A DNA stretch of 52,985 nt from the NCBI GenBank assembly GCA_019414445.1, contig DXMA01000013.1, positions 18,684 through 71,668 of the forward strand, given 5' to 3'. The stretch is from Collinsella sp. (GTDB taxonomy: Bacteria > Actinomycetota > Coriobacteriia > Coriobacteriales > Coriobacteriaceae). Below are positions 42,189-50,565 of the stretch, one piece after another; position 1 is the stretch's first letter, and each line of letters begins with the position of its first letter. The notes below the pieces were generated by a model. The model ran no database searches. It had not been told where the DNA came from and saw only the letters and a list, made by a program, of their open reading frames with translations. The translations under genes were made by a program, and so were the position numbers.

Positions 42189-42722
42189 ATGTCCCAGCAC
42201 ACCAAACACGGCTGCGACCATATCTTCTTTATCGGCTTTTTGGGCGCGGGCAAATCGACGCTCGCGCGCAACGTCGGCACTATGTTCAAGCGGCGTTTTA
42301 TCGATACCGACCGCCTAGTCGTCCGCCGTTGCGGCAAGTCGGTAACCGAGATTTTTGAGACCGAGGGTGAGGATCGTTTTCGCGAGCTCGAGACCTCGGC
42401 GCTCCGTTCGCTCCAAAGCGAGCGCAGTCTGTTGGTTTCGTGCGGTGGCGGTATCGTCGAGACGCCGGTGAATATTGAGCTGATGCACGAAATGGGTACG
42501 TGCGTGTACCTCGAGGGCGACTTTGAGGATTCGATTCGCCAGATTCGTCGGTCCGACACGCGCCCCGATTTCCGCTCGCCCGAGCATGCCGCGCGCTTGT
42601 TTGAGCATCGCCGTCCGCTGTATCGCCAGGCCGCCGATATTACCCTTGATATTCGCAACAAGTCCTTCGAGGACGTTTCCTACCTTTGTGCCGAGATGCT
42701 TTTGGAGCGTGGACTGCTATGA
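42189..42722 (+). CDS. aroK: shikimate kinase
   Basis: 177 residues. Walker A 'GFLGAGKSTLARN' near 16-28, substrate site 'FIDTDRLVVRRCGKSV' with the DTD motif near 38, 'SCGGGIV' near 87, and the lid 'RRSDTRPDFRS' near 119-129. It phosphorylates shikimate with ATP in the aromatic amino acid route. ATG 42189 is 8 bp after the previous stop. It ends in a 4-bp ATGA overlap with the AroB-like gene. All key residues seem present, unlike in its partner. Confidence 0.92.
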   Translation: MSQHTKHGCDHIFFIGFLGAGKSTLARNVGTMFKRRFIDTDRLVVRRCGKSVTEIFETEGEDRFRELETSALRSLQSERSLLVSCGGGIVETPVNIELMHEMGTCVYLEGDFEDSIRQIRRSDTRPDFRSPEHAARLFEHRRPLYRQAADITLDIRNKSFEDVSYLCAEMLLERGLL

Positions 42723-43828
42723 TTCGCCGCCAACTGATCAATTTCCAAAACCGCAGCGTCGATGTCCGTGTCGGATTGGGCGCGTTCGATGAGCTGTCGC
42801 GTATGTTTGCCTCGGCTGTGGGCAAGCCTAAGCGCGCGATGGTGGTTTGGAACGACGCCACATCCGAGCGTTTTGGTGAGGTCGTCGAGCATGCGCTGGT
42901 CGACGCCGGTTTTGCCGTGTCGCTGCTCGTCCTCGAGGTTTCGCCTGCTGGTGCCACGCTGGCCGACGCCGATGCTATCTTTGGCGCCTTGTCTGCCAAC
43001 GGCATTACCTGCGACGATCTGGTTGTCGCCGTTGGCGATGCCGCAACCTGCTCGGTTGTTAGCTGGTGCGCCAACCAGTGGTGTGGCCGAACCGAGTGCG
43101 CGCTGCTGCCGACGACCTTCGACGCCATGCTCACGGTCGCGACGACCATGAAGCCGCTCATTGCCTCGTCGTCGAATGCGCTTCCCGCTATCGCGTTCCG
43201 TCCCGAACCGGGCTTGGTCGTGTGTGACCTCGACCTTGTTCGCGAGGCGGACCCCGAGGACCTCAAGCTCGGCTATGTGGTACTTGTTGGCACCATGCTT
43301 TCGAGCAGTAAGTCCCGTTGGAATCAGTTTACTGAGACCGTCCCCGAGATTCTCGCGGGCGAGGAGGTCGCGCTCGTCAATGCCGTTCAATGGTCTCAGA
43401 CTGCCCGCAAGGACGTACTGATGGCCACGAACCCGAGCGCTCGCCATGCGCTCGATTTTGGCAAGACGGGGGAGCGTACCCTGCGCGCCTGCTTGGGCGA
43501 TGCCGCTTCGCAGGCCCCTGCCTACCAGCTGTTGTCCGAGGGCATTCGCTTTGAGGCACGCCTTGCACATGATGCCTGCGATTTCGATATCGATTACGTC
43601 TTTGAGGTCGATGACTGCTTGGAGGACTTTGGTATCGAGGAACTTGCCTTCGATCTGGAGTCTGCCGCATATATCGAGGAGTTCCGCAAGCAGCAGTTTG
43701 CACGCTCGAACCGCAGCATGTTGCCGCTGCCCGCGGCACTCGGCGCCATTCGCCTAACGAACGTTGAGGACGAGGTTCTTAAGCGCCATGCTCACGCCTA
43801 CTTGGCTTCTCGTAAAGAACTTCTCTAA
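42719..43828 (+). CDS. degenerate 3-dehydroquinate synthase (AroB)-like protein
   Basis: 369 residues with AroB length and order of elements, and coupled to aroK by a 4-bp overlap, the usual aroK-aroB pair. The motifs that make AroB work are changed. The NAD loop 'GGGVVGD' reads 'AVGDAATCSVVSW' near 103-115. 'PTTFDAMLTVATTMKPLIASS' (134-154) stands where 'PTTLLAQVDSSVGGKT' is expected. The Glu of 'LAEVIK' is lost in 'LGYVVLVG', and the His pair of 'GHTxGHA' is lost in 'FGKTGERTL' near 246. So it probably does not bind zinc or make dehydroquinate. A changed role or a regulatory or structural part is possible. No stop or frameshift is seen. Confidence 0.75.
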   Translation: MIRRQLINFQNRSVDVRVGLGAFDELSRMFASAVGKPKRAMVVWNDATSERFGEVVEHALVDAGFAVSLLVLEVSPAGATLADADAIFGALSANGITCDDLVVAVGDAATCSVVSWCANQWCGRTECALLPTTFDAMLTVATTMKPLIASSSNALPAIAFRPEPGLVVCDLDLVREADPEDLKLGYVVLVGTMLSSSKSRWNQFTETVPEILAGEEVALVNAVQWSQTARKDVLMATNPSARHALDFGKTGERTLRACLGDAASQAPAYQLLSEGIRFEARLAHDACDFDIDYVFEVDDCLEDFGIEELAFDLESAAYIEEFRKQQFARSNRSMLPLPAALGAIRLTNVEDEVLKRHAHAYLASRKELL

Positions 43829-43834
43829 GATTTA

Positions 43835-43960
43835 TTGACTTCCATCCTCTTTCGTATCATGTTGAGGGGCGGGTTTCCAATCGGTTGCGGATCGCATGCG
43901 ATTCCGTCGTTCGGTTGAGACCCGTCCCGTCTATATAGAGACAACAAGAAAGGAATCTGC
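43835..43960 (+). promoter_or_regulatory. promoter region and structured leader before the Xaa-Pro peptidase
   Basis: TTGACT at 43835 and TATCAT at 43855 are only 14 bp apart. The leader then holds a dyad ATCGCATGCGAT (43891-43902) nested in an outer pairing GGG.GGGT (43867-43874) with ACCC..CCC (43920-43928), and CTATATAG at 43931. The ribosome site AAAGGA follows. Confidence 0.4.
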
Positions 43961-45091
43961 ATGTCTGAGTTTGCTGCCGGTCCTGCCGGTCGTATCGAGC
44001 GTGTCCGTGCCCTTATGGTCGAGCGTGGCTACGACGCCATCGTGGTGCGCGACGAGGCCAACCTTCGTTGGCTTACGGGCGTTAAGGGCGTCTTCGACTA
44101 CACCTTCGAGTTCCCGCACGCTGCGTTTATTACGGCCGACCAGTGCCTGTTCCACACCGACTCGCGCTACCTCAACAGCTTTGAGGAGAACACGCCCGCC
44201 GGCAGCCCCTGGGTCTTCGACATGGACGAGGGCACCATCCCCGGCTGGGTCGCTGGCAAGATTGCAGCCAACAAGTGCCGCGTCTGCGCTGTCGAGGACG
44301 ATATGCAGATCAACTTCTACCAGGGCATTCAGCGCGGCCTGGAGGACCGCTCTGTCGCCTGTATGCTGCCGTTGATGCACGACGACATCCGCAAGATGCG
44401 CGCCATCAAGGATGCCGAGGAGATCGAGCTCATGCGCCATGCACAGTCGATCACCGACGCCGCCTTCCAGCACATGCTCGGCTTTATTAAGCCTGGTATG
44501 ACCGAGAAGCAGGTTCGCAACGAGCTCGAGAACTTTATGTTCGCCAACGGCGCTGACAGCCTTGCTTTCGGCTCCATCGTGGCGAGCGGTCCCAACACCG
44601 CCAACCCGCATGCCGTGCCGAGCGACCGCGTGATCGAGAAGGGCGACTTTGTCCTCATGGACTACGGCGCGGGCTACTGCGATTACCGCTCCGACATGAC
44701 ACGCACTGTTGTGATGGGCGAGCCCACGCAGGAGCAATTCGACCTGTATGCACTCGTGCGCCGCACGCACGAGGAGTGCGTCGCCGCCATCCATCCGGGC
44801 GTCGAGGGTAACGACATCTTCAAGCTCTCCAAGAAGATCATCGACGATGCCGGCTATGGCGATTACTATAACCATGGCTTGGGCCACGGCGTTGGTATCG
44901 ACATTCACGAGCTGCCCAACTTCAACCGCAGCAAGAACACCATCGAGATCGGCTCGGTTGTCACCATGGAGCCCGGCGTCTACCTGCCCGGCGTGGGCGG
45001 CGTGCGCCTTGAGGACTACGGCGTGGTCACCGAGAACGGCTACGAGCCCTTCACCAAGACCCCGCACGACCTGCACGTCATCGACTGCTAG
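43961..45091 (+). CDS. M24 aminopeptidase P (Xaa-Pro peptidase)
   Basis: 376 residues. The N-terminal creatinase-like domain (about 10-130) has 'IVVRDEANLRWLTGVKG'. The catalytic pita-bread domain has the five metal ligands: Asp in 'LMDYGAGYCDYRSDMTRT' (two, near 232 and 243), His in 'NHGLGHGVGIDIHE' near 310, Glu in 'VTMEPGVYLPG' near 336 and Glu in 'GVRLEDYG' near 350. It removes an N-terminal residue before proline, or cuts Xaa-Pro dipeptides. It is followed by its own terminator, so it is probably a single-gene unit. Confidence 0.93.
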   Translation: MSEFAAGPAGRIERVRALMVERGYDAIVVRDEANLRWLTGVKGVFDYTFEFPHAAFITADQCLFHTDSRYLNSFEENTPAGSPWVFDMDEGTIPGWVAGKIAANKCRVCAVEDDMQINFYQGIQRGLEDRSVACMLPLMHDDIRKMRAIKDAEEIELMRHAQSITDAAFQHMLGFIKPGMTEKQVRNELENFMFANGADSLAFGSIVASGPNTANPHAVPSDRVIEKGDFVLMDYGAGYCDYRSDMTRTVVMGEPTQEQFDLYALVRRTHEECVAAIHPGVEGNDIFKLSKKIIDDAGYGDYYNHGLGHGVGIDIHELPNFNRSKNTIEIGSVVTMEPGVYLPGVGGVRLEDYGVVTENGYEPFTKTPHDLHVIDC

Positions 45092-45112
45092 CCCATTTCG
45101 ATAGATTTTTGG

Positions 45113-45155
45113 GCGGGGCGTCCGGAGCAATTCGGGCGCCCCGCGTTGTCTTTTT
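45113..45155 (+). terminator. intrinsic terminator after the Xaa-Pro peptidase
   Basis: GCGGGGCG (45113-45120) pairs with CGCCCCGC (45137-45144), with inner CCG/CGG, and a TTTTT at 45151-45155. Confidence 0.82.
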
Positions 45156-45186
45156 ATGCGCTCGCCGCAGGCGCGGTCTGCAAGTG

Positions 45187-45192
45187 TATAAT
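45187..45192 (+). promoter_or_regulatory. -10 box TATAAT for efp
   Basis: A consensus TATAAT preceded by GTG, 58 bp before the efp ATG and 32 bp after a terminator. The -35 region is GC-rich and weak. Confidence 0.5.
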
Positions 45193-45249
45193 TTCTATCG
45201 TATGTAATTTGGACGCTTGTGCGTTCTGCCCATAACAAGAAAGGTCGCT

Positions 45250-45813
45250 ATGCCTACCATTTCTACCGCCGACTTCAAGAACGGCCTCGGTCTCCGCATC
45301 AAGGACAAGGTCTACACCATCGTCGAGTTCCAGCATGTCAAGCCGGGCAAGGGCGGCGCGTTTGTGCGCTACAAGACCCGCGACATCAAGAGCGGCCGCG
45401 TCGTCGAGAACACCTGCAACGCCGGCACCAAGTTCGAGAGCGTCATGCTCACCACCCGTGAGTTCCAGTACCTCTACAACGATGGCGCCGACTACATCTT
45501 CATGGACAACGAGACCTATGAGCAGGTTCCCGTTCCCGAGGACATGGTGGGCGAGAACTCCAAGTGGCTGCGCGAGAACGACATTTGCCAGCTGCTCTTC
45601 GCCGACGATGAGCTCATGGGCGTGACCCCGCCGATGTTTATCGAGACCACCATCGTCCAGACCGACCCGGGCTTTAAGGGCGACACCGTCCAGGGTTCCA
45701 CCAAGCCGGCCACGATTGACACCGGCGCTGTCATCCAGGTCCCCATGTACCTCAACGAGGGCGAGGTCATCAAGGTTGACACCCGCGACGGCAAGTTCGT
45801 CTCCCGCGTCTAG
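45250..45813 (+). CDS. efp: translation elongation factor P
   Basis: 187 residues in three beta-barrel domains. The loop-tip Lys34 lies in 'KPGKGGAF', the position modified in many bacteria and the part that enters the ribosome at stalled proline runs. The family C-terminal signature 'STKPATIDTGAVIQVPMYL' is near 154-172. ATG 45250 has AAAGG upstream. It heads the efp-asp23-nusB run; the preceding Xaa-Pro peptidase gene is a common neighbour of efp. Confidence 0.96.
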   Translation: MPTISTADFKNGLGLRIKDKVYTIVEFQHVKPGKGGAFVRYKTRDIKSGRVVENTCNAGTKFESVMLTTREFQYLYNDGADYIFMDNETYEQVPVPEDMVGENSKWLRENDICQLLFADDELMGVTPPMFIETTIVQTDPGFKGDTVQGSTKPATIDTGAVIQVPMYLNEGEVIKVDTRDGKFVSRV

Positions 45814-45837
45814 CAACCAACTCTTCTAGGAGGACTC

Positions 45838-46200
45838 ATGCCCCAGGAAATCAAGATTGACGGCATCGGCATTTCGCCCGATGTTTTGACCGCCATCGTC
45901 TCGCGCGCCGTGTCGGATGTCGAGGGCATCGCCTCCGTTGGCGTCAAGGACCTTGCCACCAACCTTGTCTCCATGATGCTCTCGTCCAAGGCCCCTGCTT
46001 CCGAGCCGGCGGTCGAGGCCGAGGTCGTCGGCGACAAGCTCGCACTCACCGTGCGTGTCGTGGTGTTCTTTGGCTATCCGTTCAAGAAACTCGCCGAGGC
46101 CGTTCGCGCCGCCGTGGTCGCTGCCATCGATGCTCAGGTTGGCGTTGAGGTTGAGCGTGTTGACGTTTGCATTGACGGCCTCGTTTTCCCCAAGGAGTAA
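45838..46200 (+). CDS. Asp23/Gls24 family protein (second copy)
   Basis: 120 residues, Asp23 family. 'IGISPDVLTAIVSRAVSDVEGIASVG' (split near 10-35), a strand 'LALTVRVVVFFGYPFKKLAE' near 68-87 and the end 'VERVDVCIDGLVF' match the family. It differs clearly from the copy at 358, so it is a paralogue and not a recent duplicate. ATG 45838 has GGAGG upstream. The efp-asp23-nusB order is widely conserved in Gram-positive bacteria. Confidence 0.9.
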   Translation: MPQEIKIDGIGISPDVLTAIVSRAVSDVEGIASVGVKDLATNLVSMMLSSKAPASEPAVEAEVVGDKLALTVRVVVFFGYPFKKLAEAVRAAVVAAIDAQVGVEVERVDVCIDGLVFPKE

Positions 46201-46203
46201 CCT

Positions 46204-46788
46204 TTGAGCCTTAAGGTTTATCGCGGGCGCACGCTTGCCCGCAGTCAGGCGCTGCAGCTGCTGTTCCAGGCCGAGGCCACGGACAGCCCGCTCGAGCGCG
46301 TCCTCGAGGGCGATTTCCTGATCTCGAAGGGTCCCCTCGACCCCTATGCGCTGGAGCTTTGCCGCGGTGCCTACGAGCATATCGATCGTATCGACTGCGC
46401 TCTGCGCGCCGTCGCCAAGAACTGGGATCTTATGCGCATGCCCGGCGCCGACCGCAACTTGCTGCGTATCGCCGTCTATGAGATGCGCTTCCTCACCGAC
46501 GAGGAGGTCTCGGACGCCATCGTAATCAACGAGGCCGTCGAGCTTGCCAAGGCCTATGGCACCGACCAGTCCGCTTCGTTCGTCAACGGCGTGCTGGGCA
46601 AGATCGCTCGCAGCGAGGAGCTGCCAGGCGAGGACCTGTACCAAGAGCTGCTGGCCGAAGATCGCGCTCGCGAGGAGGCACAGGCTGCCGAGGCTGCCGC
46701 CAAGGTTGCGGTTGCCCAGGCTGAGGCTGGCGTGCTGGCCGAGGATGCGGACGCCGCCGAGGCTGTTGTCGACTCCGTCGAGGAGTAG
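46204..46788 (+). CDS. nusB: transcription antitermination factor NusB
   Basis: 194 residues. The all-helical NusB domain covers about 8-145: 'RGRTLARSQALQLLFQAEA', 'LLRIAVYEMRFLTDEEVSDAIVINEAVELAKAYG' (split near 83-117) and 'SFVNGVLGKIAR'. With NusE it binds boxA in rRNA leaders. The last ~45 residues are Ala/Glu-rich and unusual for the family. Start is TTG 46204 with AAGGAG 6 nt upstream inside the previous gene's end. xseB follows after 2 bp. Confidence 0.93.
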   Translation: MSLKVYRGRTLARSQALQLLFQAEATDSPLERVLEGDFLISKGPLDPYALELCRGAYEHIDRIDCALRAVAKNWDLMRMPGADRNLLRIAVYEMRFLTDEEVSDAIVINEAVELAKAYGTDQSASFVNGVLGKIARSEELPGEDLYQELLAEDRAREEAQAAEAAAKVAVAQAEAGVLAEDADAAEAVVDSVEE

Positions 46789-46790
46789 CT

Positions 46791-47030
46791 ATGCCAGAGG
46801 GTTCCGTCCGCAACTTCGACGAGATCTCGGACCGCTTGGACCAGATCATCGCTACCGTTCGTTCCAAGGATACCTCCTTGGAGCGTTCGCTCGATTTGTT
46901 TGACGAGGCGATTGAGCTGGGCTCCCGCGCGGTCGATATGGTCGACAAGTTTGAGCTGACGCCGCGTGAGGCCGACAAGCTCGAGCAGGAATACGATGAG
47001 GATGCGGCAAACGAATCCCAGGATAGCTAG
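46791..47030 (+). CDS. xseB: exodeoxyribonuclease VII small subunit
   Basis: 79 residues, XseB. 'FDEISDRLDQIIATV' near 9-23 and 'SLERSLDLFDEAIELG' near 29-44 match the helical hairpin of the family. It forms a complex with XseA to degrade single-stranded DNA. XseA is normally adjacent but is not in this window. ATG 46791 follows nusB after 2 bp. Confidence 0.88.
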   Translation: MPEGSVRNFDEISDRLDQIIATVRSKDTSLERSLDLFDEAIELGSRAVDMVDKFELTPREADKLEQEYDEDAANESQDS

Positions 47031-47065
47031 GCCGCATCTCCGGATACGAATGGTTGATGGCATTC

Positions 47066-47869
47066 ATGAAACGTGTGCGTCTTGATGACGAACTGATTTC
47101 ACAGGGCATCTGCGCCGATCGCGCGGATGCCCTTCGCACTCTTATGGCCGGCTTGGTCTCGAGTGGCGGCGAGCGCTTGACTTCGCCGGGCCTTAAGGTG
47201 ATCCCGGGGCTGCCGCTGCACGTGAAGGGGCGCATTCCCTATGTTGGCCGCGGCGGTCTTAAGCTCGAAGGCGCGCTTGATGCGTTTGGCATCAATCCGA
47301 CGGGCCTTGCCTGTCTGGATGTGGGCTGCTCTACCGGCGGCTTTACCGATTGTCTGCTCAAGCGCGGAGCTGCGGCCGTTGTCTCGGTGGACGTGGGTCG
47401 CGCCCAATTCGATTGGTCGTTGCGTCAGGACGATCGCGTAATGCTGCATGAGCGCACAAACGTGACGCAGCTGCCTGAGCTTGGCTATGCCGGCGCTCTC
47501 GACCTGGCTGTGTGCGATGTCTCGTTTACCAGCATCGCGAACATTATCGATGCGGTGCTGGCGTGCCTGGCGCCTACGGGTGCATTCTGCACGCTCGTAA
47601 AGCCGCAGTTTGAGGCTCCGGCGGCGCTGGTGGGCGAGGGCGGTATTGTGACCGATCCCGCCGTGCGCCGCGATACACTTGTTGCGGCAGTTGAACTCTT
47701 TGCTGCCAAGGGGCTGTTCCCGGTCGATGTGTGCGTGTCGCCCATTCATGGTGCCAAGGGCAACGTTGAGTTTTTCCTGTACGGCACGAGGTTTGTCCCC
47801 GGCGAACGCACCGACGATGAGCTGCAATCCCAGGTATCGGTTTTGAGCGAGAAATCTGCAACGCTATGA
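47066..47869 (+). CDS. tlyA: TlyA-family rRNA 2'-O-methyltransferase
   Basis: 267 residues. An N-terminal S4 domain ('MKRVRLDDELISQGICADRA', split around 1-20) is joined to an FtsJ-type methyltransferase with SAM loop 'LDVGCSTGGFTDCLL' near 83-97 and 'LVKPQFEAP' near 178. TlyA methylates ribose in 16S and 23S rRNA in mycobacteria and affects capreomycin sensitivity; the old hemolysin name is misleading. ATG 47066 matches the family start; ATG 47057 and TTG 47054 are also in frame. It overlaps nadK by 4 bp (ATGA). tlyA-nadK-recN is a conserved trio. Confidence 0.93.
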   Translation: MKRVRLDDELISQGICADRADALRTLMAGLVSSGGERLTSPGLKVIPGLPLHVKGRIPYVGRGGLKLEGALDAFGINPTGLACLDVGCSTGGFTDCLLKRGAAAVVSVDVGRAQFDWSLRQDDRVMLHERTNVTQLPELGYAGALDLAVCDVSFTSIANIIDAVLACLAPTGAFCTLVKPQFEAPAALVGEGGIVTDPAVRRDTLVAAVELFAAKGLFPVDVCVSPIHGAKGNVEFFLYGTRFVPGERTDDELQSQVSVLSEKSATL

Positions 47870-48726
47870 AGGTCTTTCTGGTTCCCAATTACTACAAACA
47901 AGAGGCGGTCGAGAGCGGCCTGATGCTTGAGCTTTGGCTGACGCGCCAGGGCTATGAGGTCGCATGGGCTGCCGACCAGCGATCGAAGATTCAGAGCACG
48001 CCTGATATTGACGGCTCCGATCTGGTCATTACGCTCGGCGGCGACGGTACGTTGCTGCGCGCTGCCCGCATCCTCAACCATCGCGAGATTCCTATCCTCG
48101 GTCTTTCCTATGGTCACCTGGGCTTTTTAACTGCTGCGAGCCCCGAGGAGCGCGACATTCTGCAGGTCGTGAGCGACGCCCTGTCCGGTGAGCTGCACGT
48201 GAGCCGTCGCGCCACCATCGCCGCGGATATCGTATCCGTGCGCGAAGACGGTACGAAGGATGTCGTGCGCACCTTCGCCCTCAACGACATGGCGCTTACC
48301 CGCGGTCCGCTGTCCGATATGGTCGAGTTCGACATCACGGTGTCGGGCCACCATATCGACCGACTGCGTGGCGACGGCGTGGTCGTGTCCACGGCGACTG
48401 GTTCTACGGGGTACGCGCTCAGTGCCGGTGGCCCCATCGTGAGCCCCGACTATACGGGTATGGTCTGCGTACCTATTGCGCCGCACACCATTCAGGCCCG
48501 TGCCTTCTTGACTTCGCCGAGTGATGTCGTCGAAATCTTTATGTCTGATGACCGTCCGAGCGTTCCGGCGATCGCTATCGATGGACAATTTATTACTTGC
48601 GATGGCACCGTTGAGAGCGTGGCGGTGCGTCGCGGGCCCGGTGATGTGCTGCTGCTGGATTACGGCCCCGAGAGCTTCTATAACTCGGTGAGCCGCGTAT
48701 TCTACGGAGTCCGTCATGATCGATGA
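47866..48726 (+). CDS. nadK: NAD kinase
   Basis: 286 residues. 'VITLGGDGTLLRAARIL' near 53-69 holds the GGDGT ATP motif; 'NDMALTRG' near 142-149 and 'GDGVVVSTATGSTGYALSAGGP' (split near 169-190) are the NAD site. It makes NADP+ from NAD+ and ATP or polyphosphate. ATG 47866 overlaps tlyA by 4 bp, and the last 11 bp overlap recN. Confidence 0.95.
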   Translation: MKVFLVPNYYKQEAVESGLMLELWLTRQGYEVAWAADQRSKIQSTPDIDGSDLVITLGGDGTLLRAARILNHREIPILGLSYGHLGFLTAASPEERDILQVVSDALSGELHVSRRATIAADIVSVREDGTKDVVRTFALNDMALTRGPLSDMVEFDITVSGHHIDRLRGDGVVVSTATGSTGYALSAGGPIVSPDYTGMVCVPIAPHTIQARAFLTSPSDVVEIFMSDDRPSVPAIAIDGQFITCDGTVESVAVRRGPGDVLLLDYGPESFYNSVSRVFYGVRHDR

Positions 48727-50344
48727 GCTGCAGGTTTCTAACATTGCGCTCATTCGCGAGGCGACGCTGCTGCCGAGTGCCGGCCTGACTGTCCTGACCG
48801 GCGAGACCGGTGCCGGCAAGACCGCGCTGCTCTCGGCCCTCAAGCTTATTTTGGGTGAGCGCGCGGATTCGTCTATGGTGCGCGAGGGCGAGGCGCTGGC
48901 GAGCGTCGAGGCGCGCCTGTTTGACGGCCCGCACGACACGGAGGGCTTCATCGTGCAGCGCAGTCTTTCTGCCGAGGGCCGCAGCCGCGTGAAGATTGAC
49001 GGACGCATCGCCAGTGTGCGCGAGCTTTCGGAGCGCGTTGGCGTGATGATGGATCTGTGCGGCCAACACGAGCACCAGCGCTTGCTCGATCCGGCGCATC
49101 ATGTTGCGATGGTCGATGCCTGGGCAGGGCGCCCTGCACTCGAGGCGCTCGAGCACTACCGCGCCTGCTTTAAGGCTTCGCGCGCTGCCGCTAAGGAGGT
49201 TCGACGTGTCGAAGAGACCTCGCGTGCGCAGGGGAGCCGCGTCGAGGAAGCGCGCTTTGCGCTCGAGCGCATCGGCGAGGTCGACCCCAAACCGGGCGAG
49301 TATGAGGAACTCGAGGAACTGCTGCCGCGCTCCGAACATGCCGAGGTGCTGGTTGCCACAGCTAATGATGCCCATGCATCGCTTGCCTCTGAAGGGGGAG
49401 CGCTCGATGCCGTGAACAGCGCCGTGGCAGAACTTTCCCGTATGGCTTCCGTCGATCGCAAACTTGGCGACATTGCCGATTTGCTTTCGGATGCCTGTAT
49501 CTCCCTTGAGGATTGCGCGAACGAACTTCGTGCCTATCGCGATGGCGTCGCCTTCGATCCGCGCGAGCTCGCTCGCATGCGTGAGCGGTATTCCGACCTC
49601 AAGGGCCTGCTGCGTCAGTGGGGTCCTACCATGGACGATGTTTTTGCCATGCGCGATCGCTCGCAAGAGCTGCTGTCCCTGGTCGATGATGGCGATGAAC
49701 AGATCAGAAAGGCGCGTGAGGCACTCGGGAGCGCCGAGCACGAGTTGTTTGCCGCTGCCAAGGCACTTAAGCGCGCTCGCAATGTGGCGGCCCCGCGCTT
49801 CTGCCACGAGGTTTGCCGCCAGATGGCTCGCCTGGAGATGGGCGGCGCCGAGCTCGTCTGGGAGTCGCGTGATCTTCCCCGTGCTGAGTGGACGCCCGTT
49901 GGTCCTTCGAGCTACGAGCTGCTATACCGCAGCGGCGCCGGTTTGACTCCACGTCCCCTGCGCCGCATTGCGTCGGGCGGCGAGCTCAGCCGCGTCATGT
50001 TGGCAAGTAAGGTTGTCCTCGGTAACGCGGACGGTGTCGATACGCTGGTGTTTGACGAGGTCGATGCTGGTGTCGGCGGCTCCACGGCCCGCGCTCTTGC
50101 TGGTGTGCTGGCCGATCTTGCCGCCACGCATCAGGTCATCGTCGTAACGCACCTGGCACAGGTAGCGGTCATGGCTGACAAGCATTACGTGGTCAGTAAA
50201 GAGCCCGGCGACGTTCCCCAGACGCATTTGGACGAAGTGGTTGGCGAGGCTCGCACTGCCGAGATTGCCCGTATGCTCAGCGGCGATCAATCGGAGGCAA
50301 GTCTTGCGCATGCTAGGCAGATGCTTGCAGAGGCGCGTGCTTAG
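48716..50344 (+). CDS. recN: DNA repair protein RecN
   Basis: 542 residues, SMC-like ATPase for double-strand break repair. Walker A 'TGETGAGKTALL' near 29-40, 'DLCGQHEHQRLLDPAHH' near 112-128, coiled coils at about 140-215 and 310-365, signature 'RIASGGELSRVMLA' near 417, and Walker B 'LVFDEVDAGVGG' near 443. ATG 48716 overlaps nadK by 11 bp. The stop is followed by the inverted-repeat element at 50376. Confidence 0.95.
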   Translation: MIDELQVSNIALIREATLLPSAGLTVLTGETGAGKTALLSALKLILGERADSSMVREGEALASVEARLFDGPHDTEGFIVQRSLSAEGRSRVKIDGRIASVRELSERVGVMMDLCGQHEHQRLLDPAHHVAMVDAWAGRPALEALEHYRACFKASRAAAKEVRRVEETSRAQGSRVEEARFALERIGEVDPKPGEYEELEELLPRSEHAEVLVATANDAHASLASEGGALDAVNSAVAELSRMASVDRKLGDIADLLSDACISLEDCANELRAYRDGVAFDPRELARMRERYSDLKGLLRQWGPTMDDVFAMRDRSQELLSLVDDGDEQIRKAREALGSAEHELFAAAKALKRARNVAAPRFCHEVCRQMARLEMGGAELVWESRDLPRAEWTPVGPSSYELLYRSGAGLTPRPLRRIASGGELSRVMLASKVVLGNADGVDTLVFDEVDAGVGGSTARALAGVLADLAATHQVIVVTHLAQVAVMADKHYVVSKEPGDVPQTHLDEVVGEARTAEIARMLSGDQSEASLAHARQMLAEARA

Positions 50345-50375
50345 GCCGAGCCGCCACATGCATGTCCGACCCGGC

Positions 50376-50537
50376 CGCCACGAAACCGCCCCATCTACTA
50401 CGTTTAACAGGCTATCGGCTACCACGCCAAGAATTGCAAAAAGAAAACCGCAGGTAGAACGCCTGCGGTTTTCTCTATTTTCGGTATGTGGTTGCGCCAT
50501 ACGGTTAAAACGTAGTAGATGGGCCGGTTTCGTGGCG
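50376..50537. repeat. 162-bp element bounded by 33/34-bp near-perfect inverted repeats
   Basis: The left arm (50376-50408) and right arm (50504-50537) are inverted copies differing by one substitution and one inserted base. The 95 bp between them hold a separate terminator-type hairpin. No protein is encoded. It sits between two converging genes. Confidence 0.8.
50442..50474. terminator. bidirectional terminator between recN and the RpiR gene
   Basis: A perfect 13-bp stem AGAAAACCGCAGG (50442-50454) with 50462-50474, loop TAGAACG, with A-rich and T-rich flanks. It serves both converging genes. Confidence 0.85.
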
Positions 50538-50565
50538 AGTGGCGTCTATCGGCTCCCTAAGTCGC

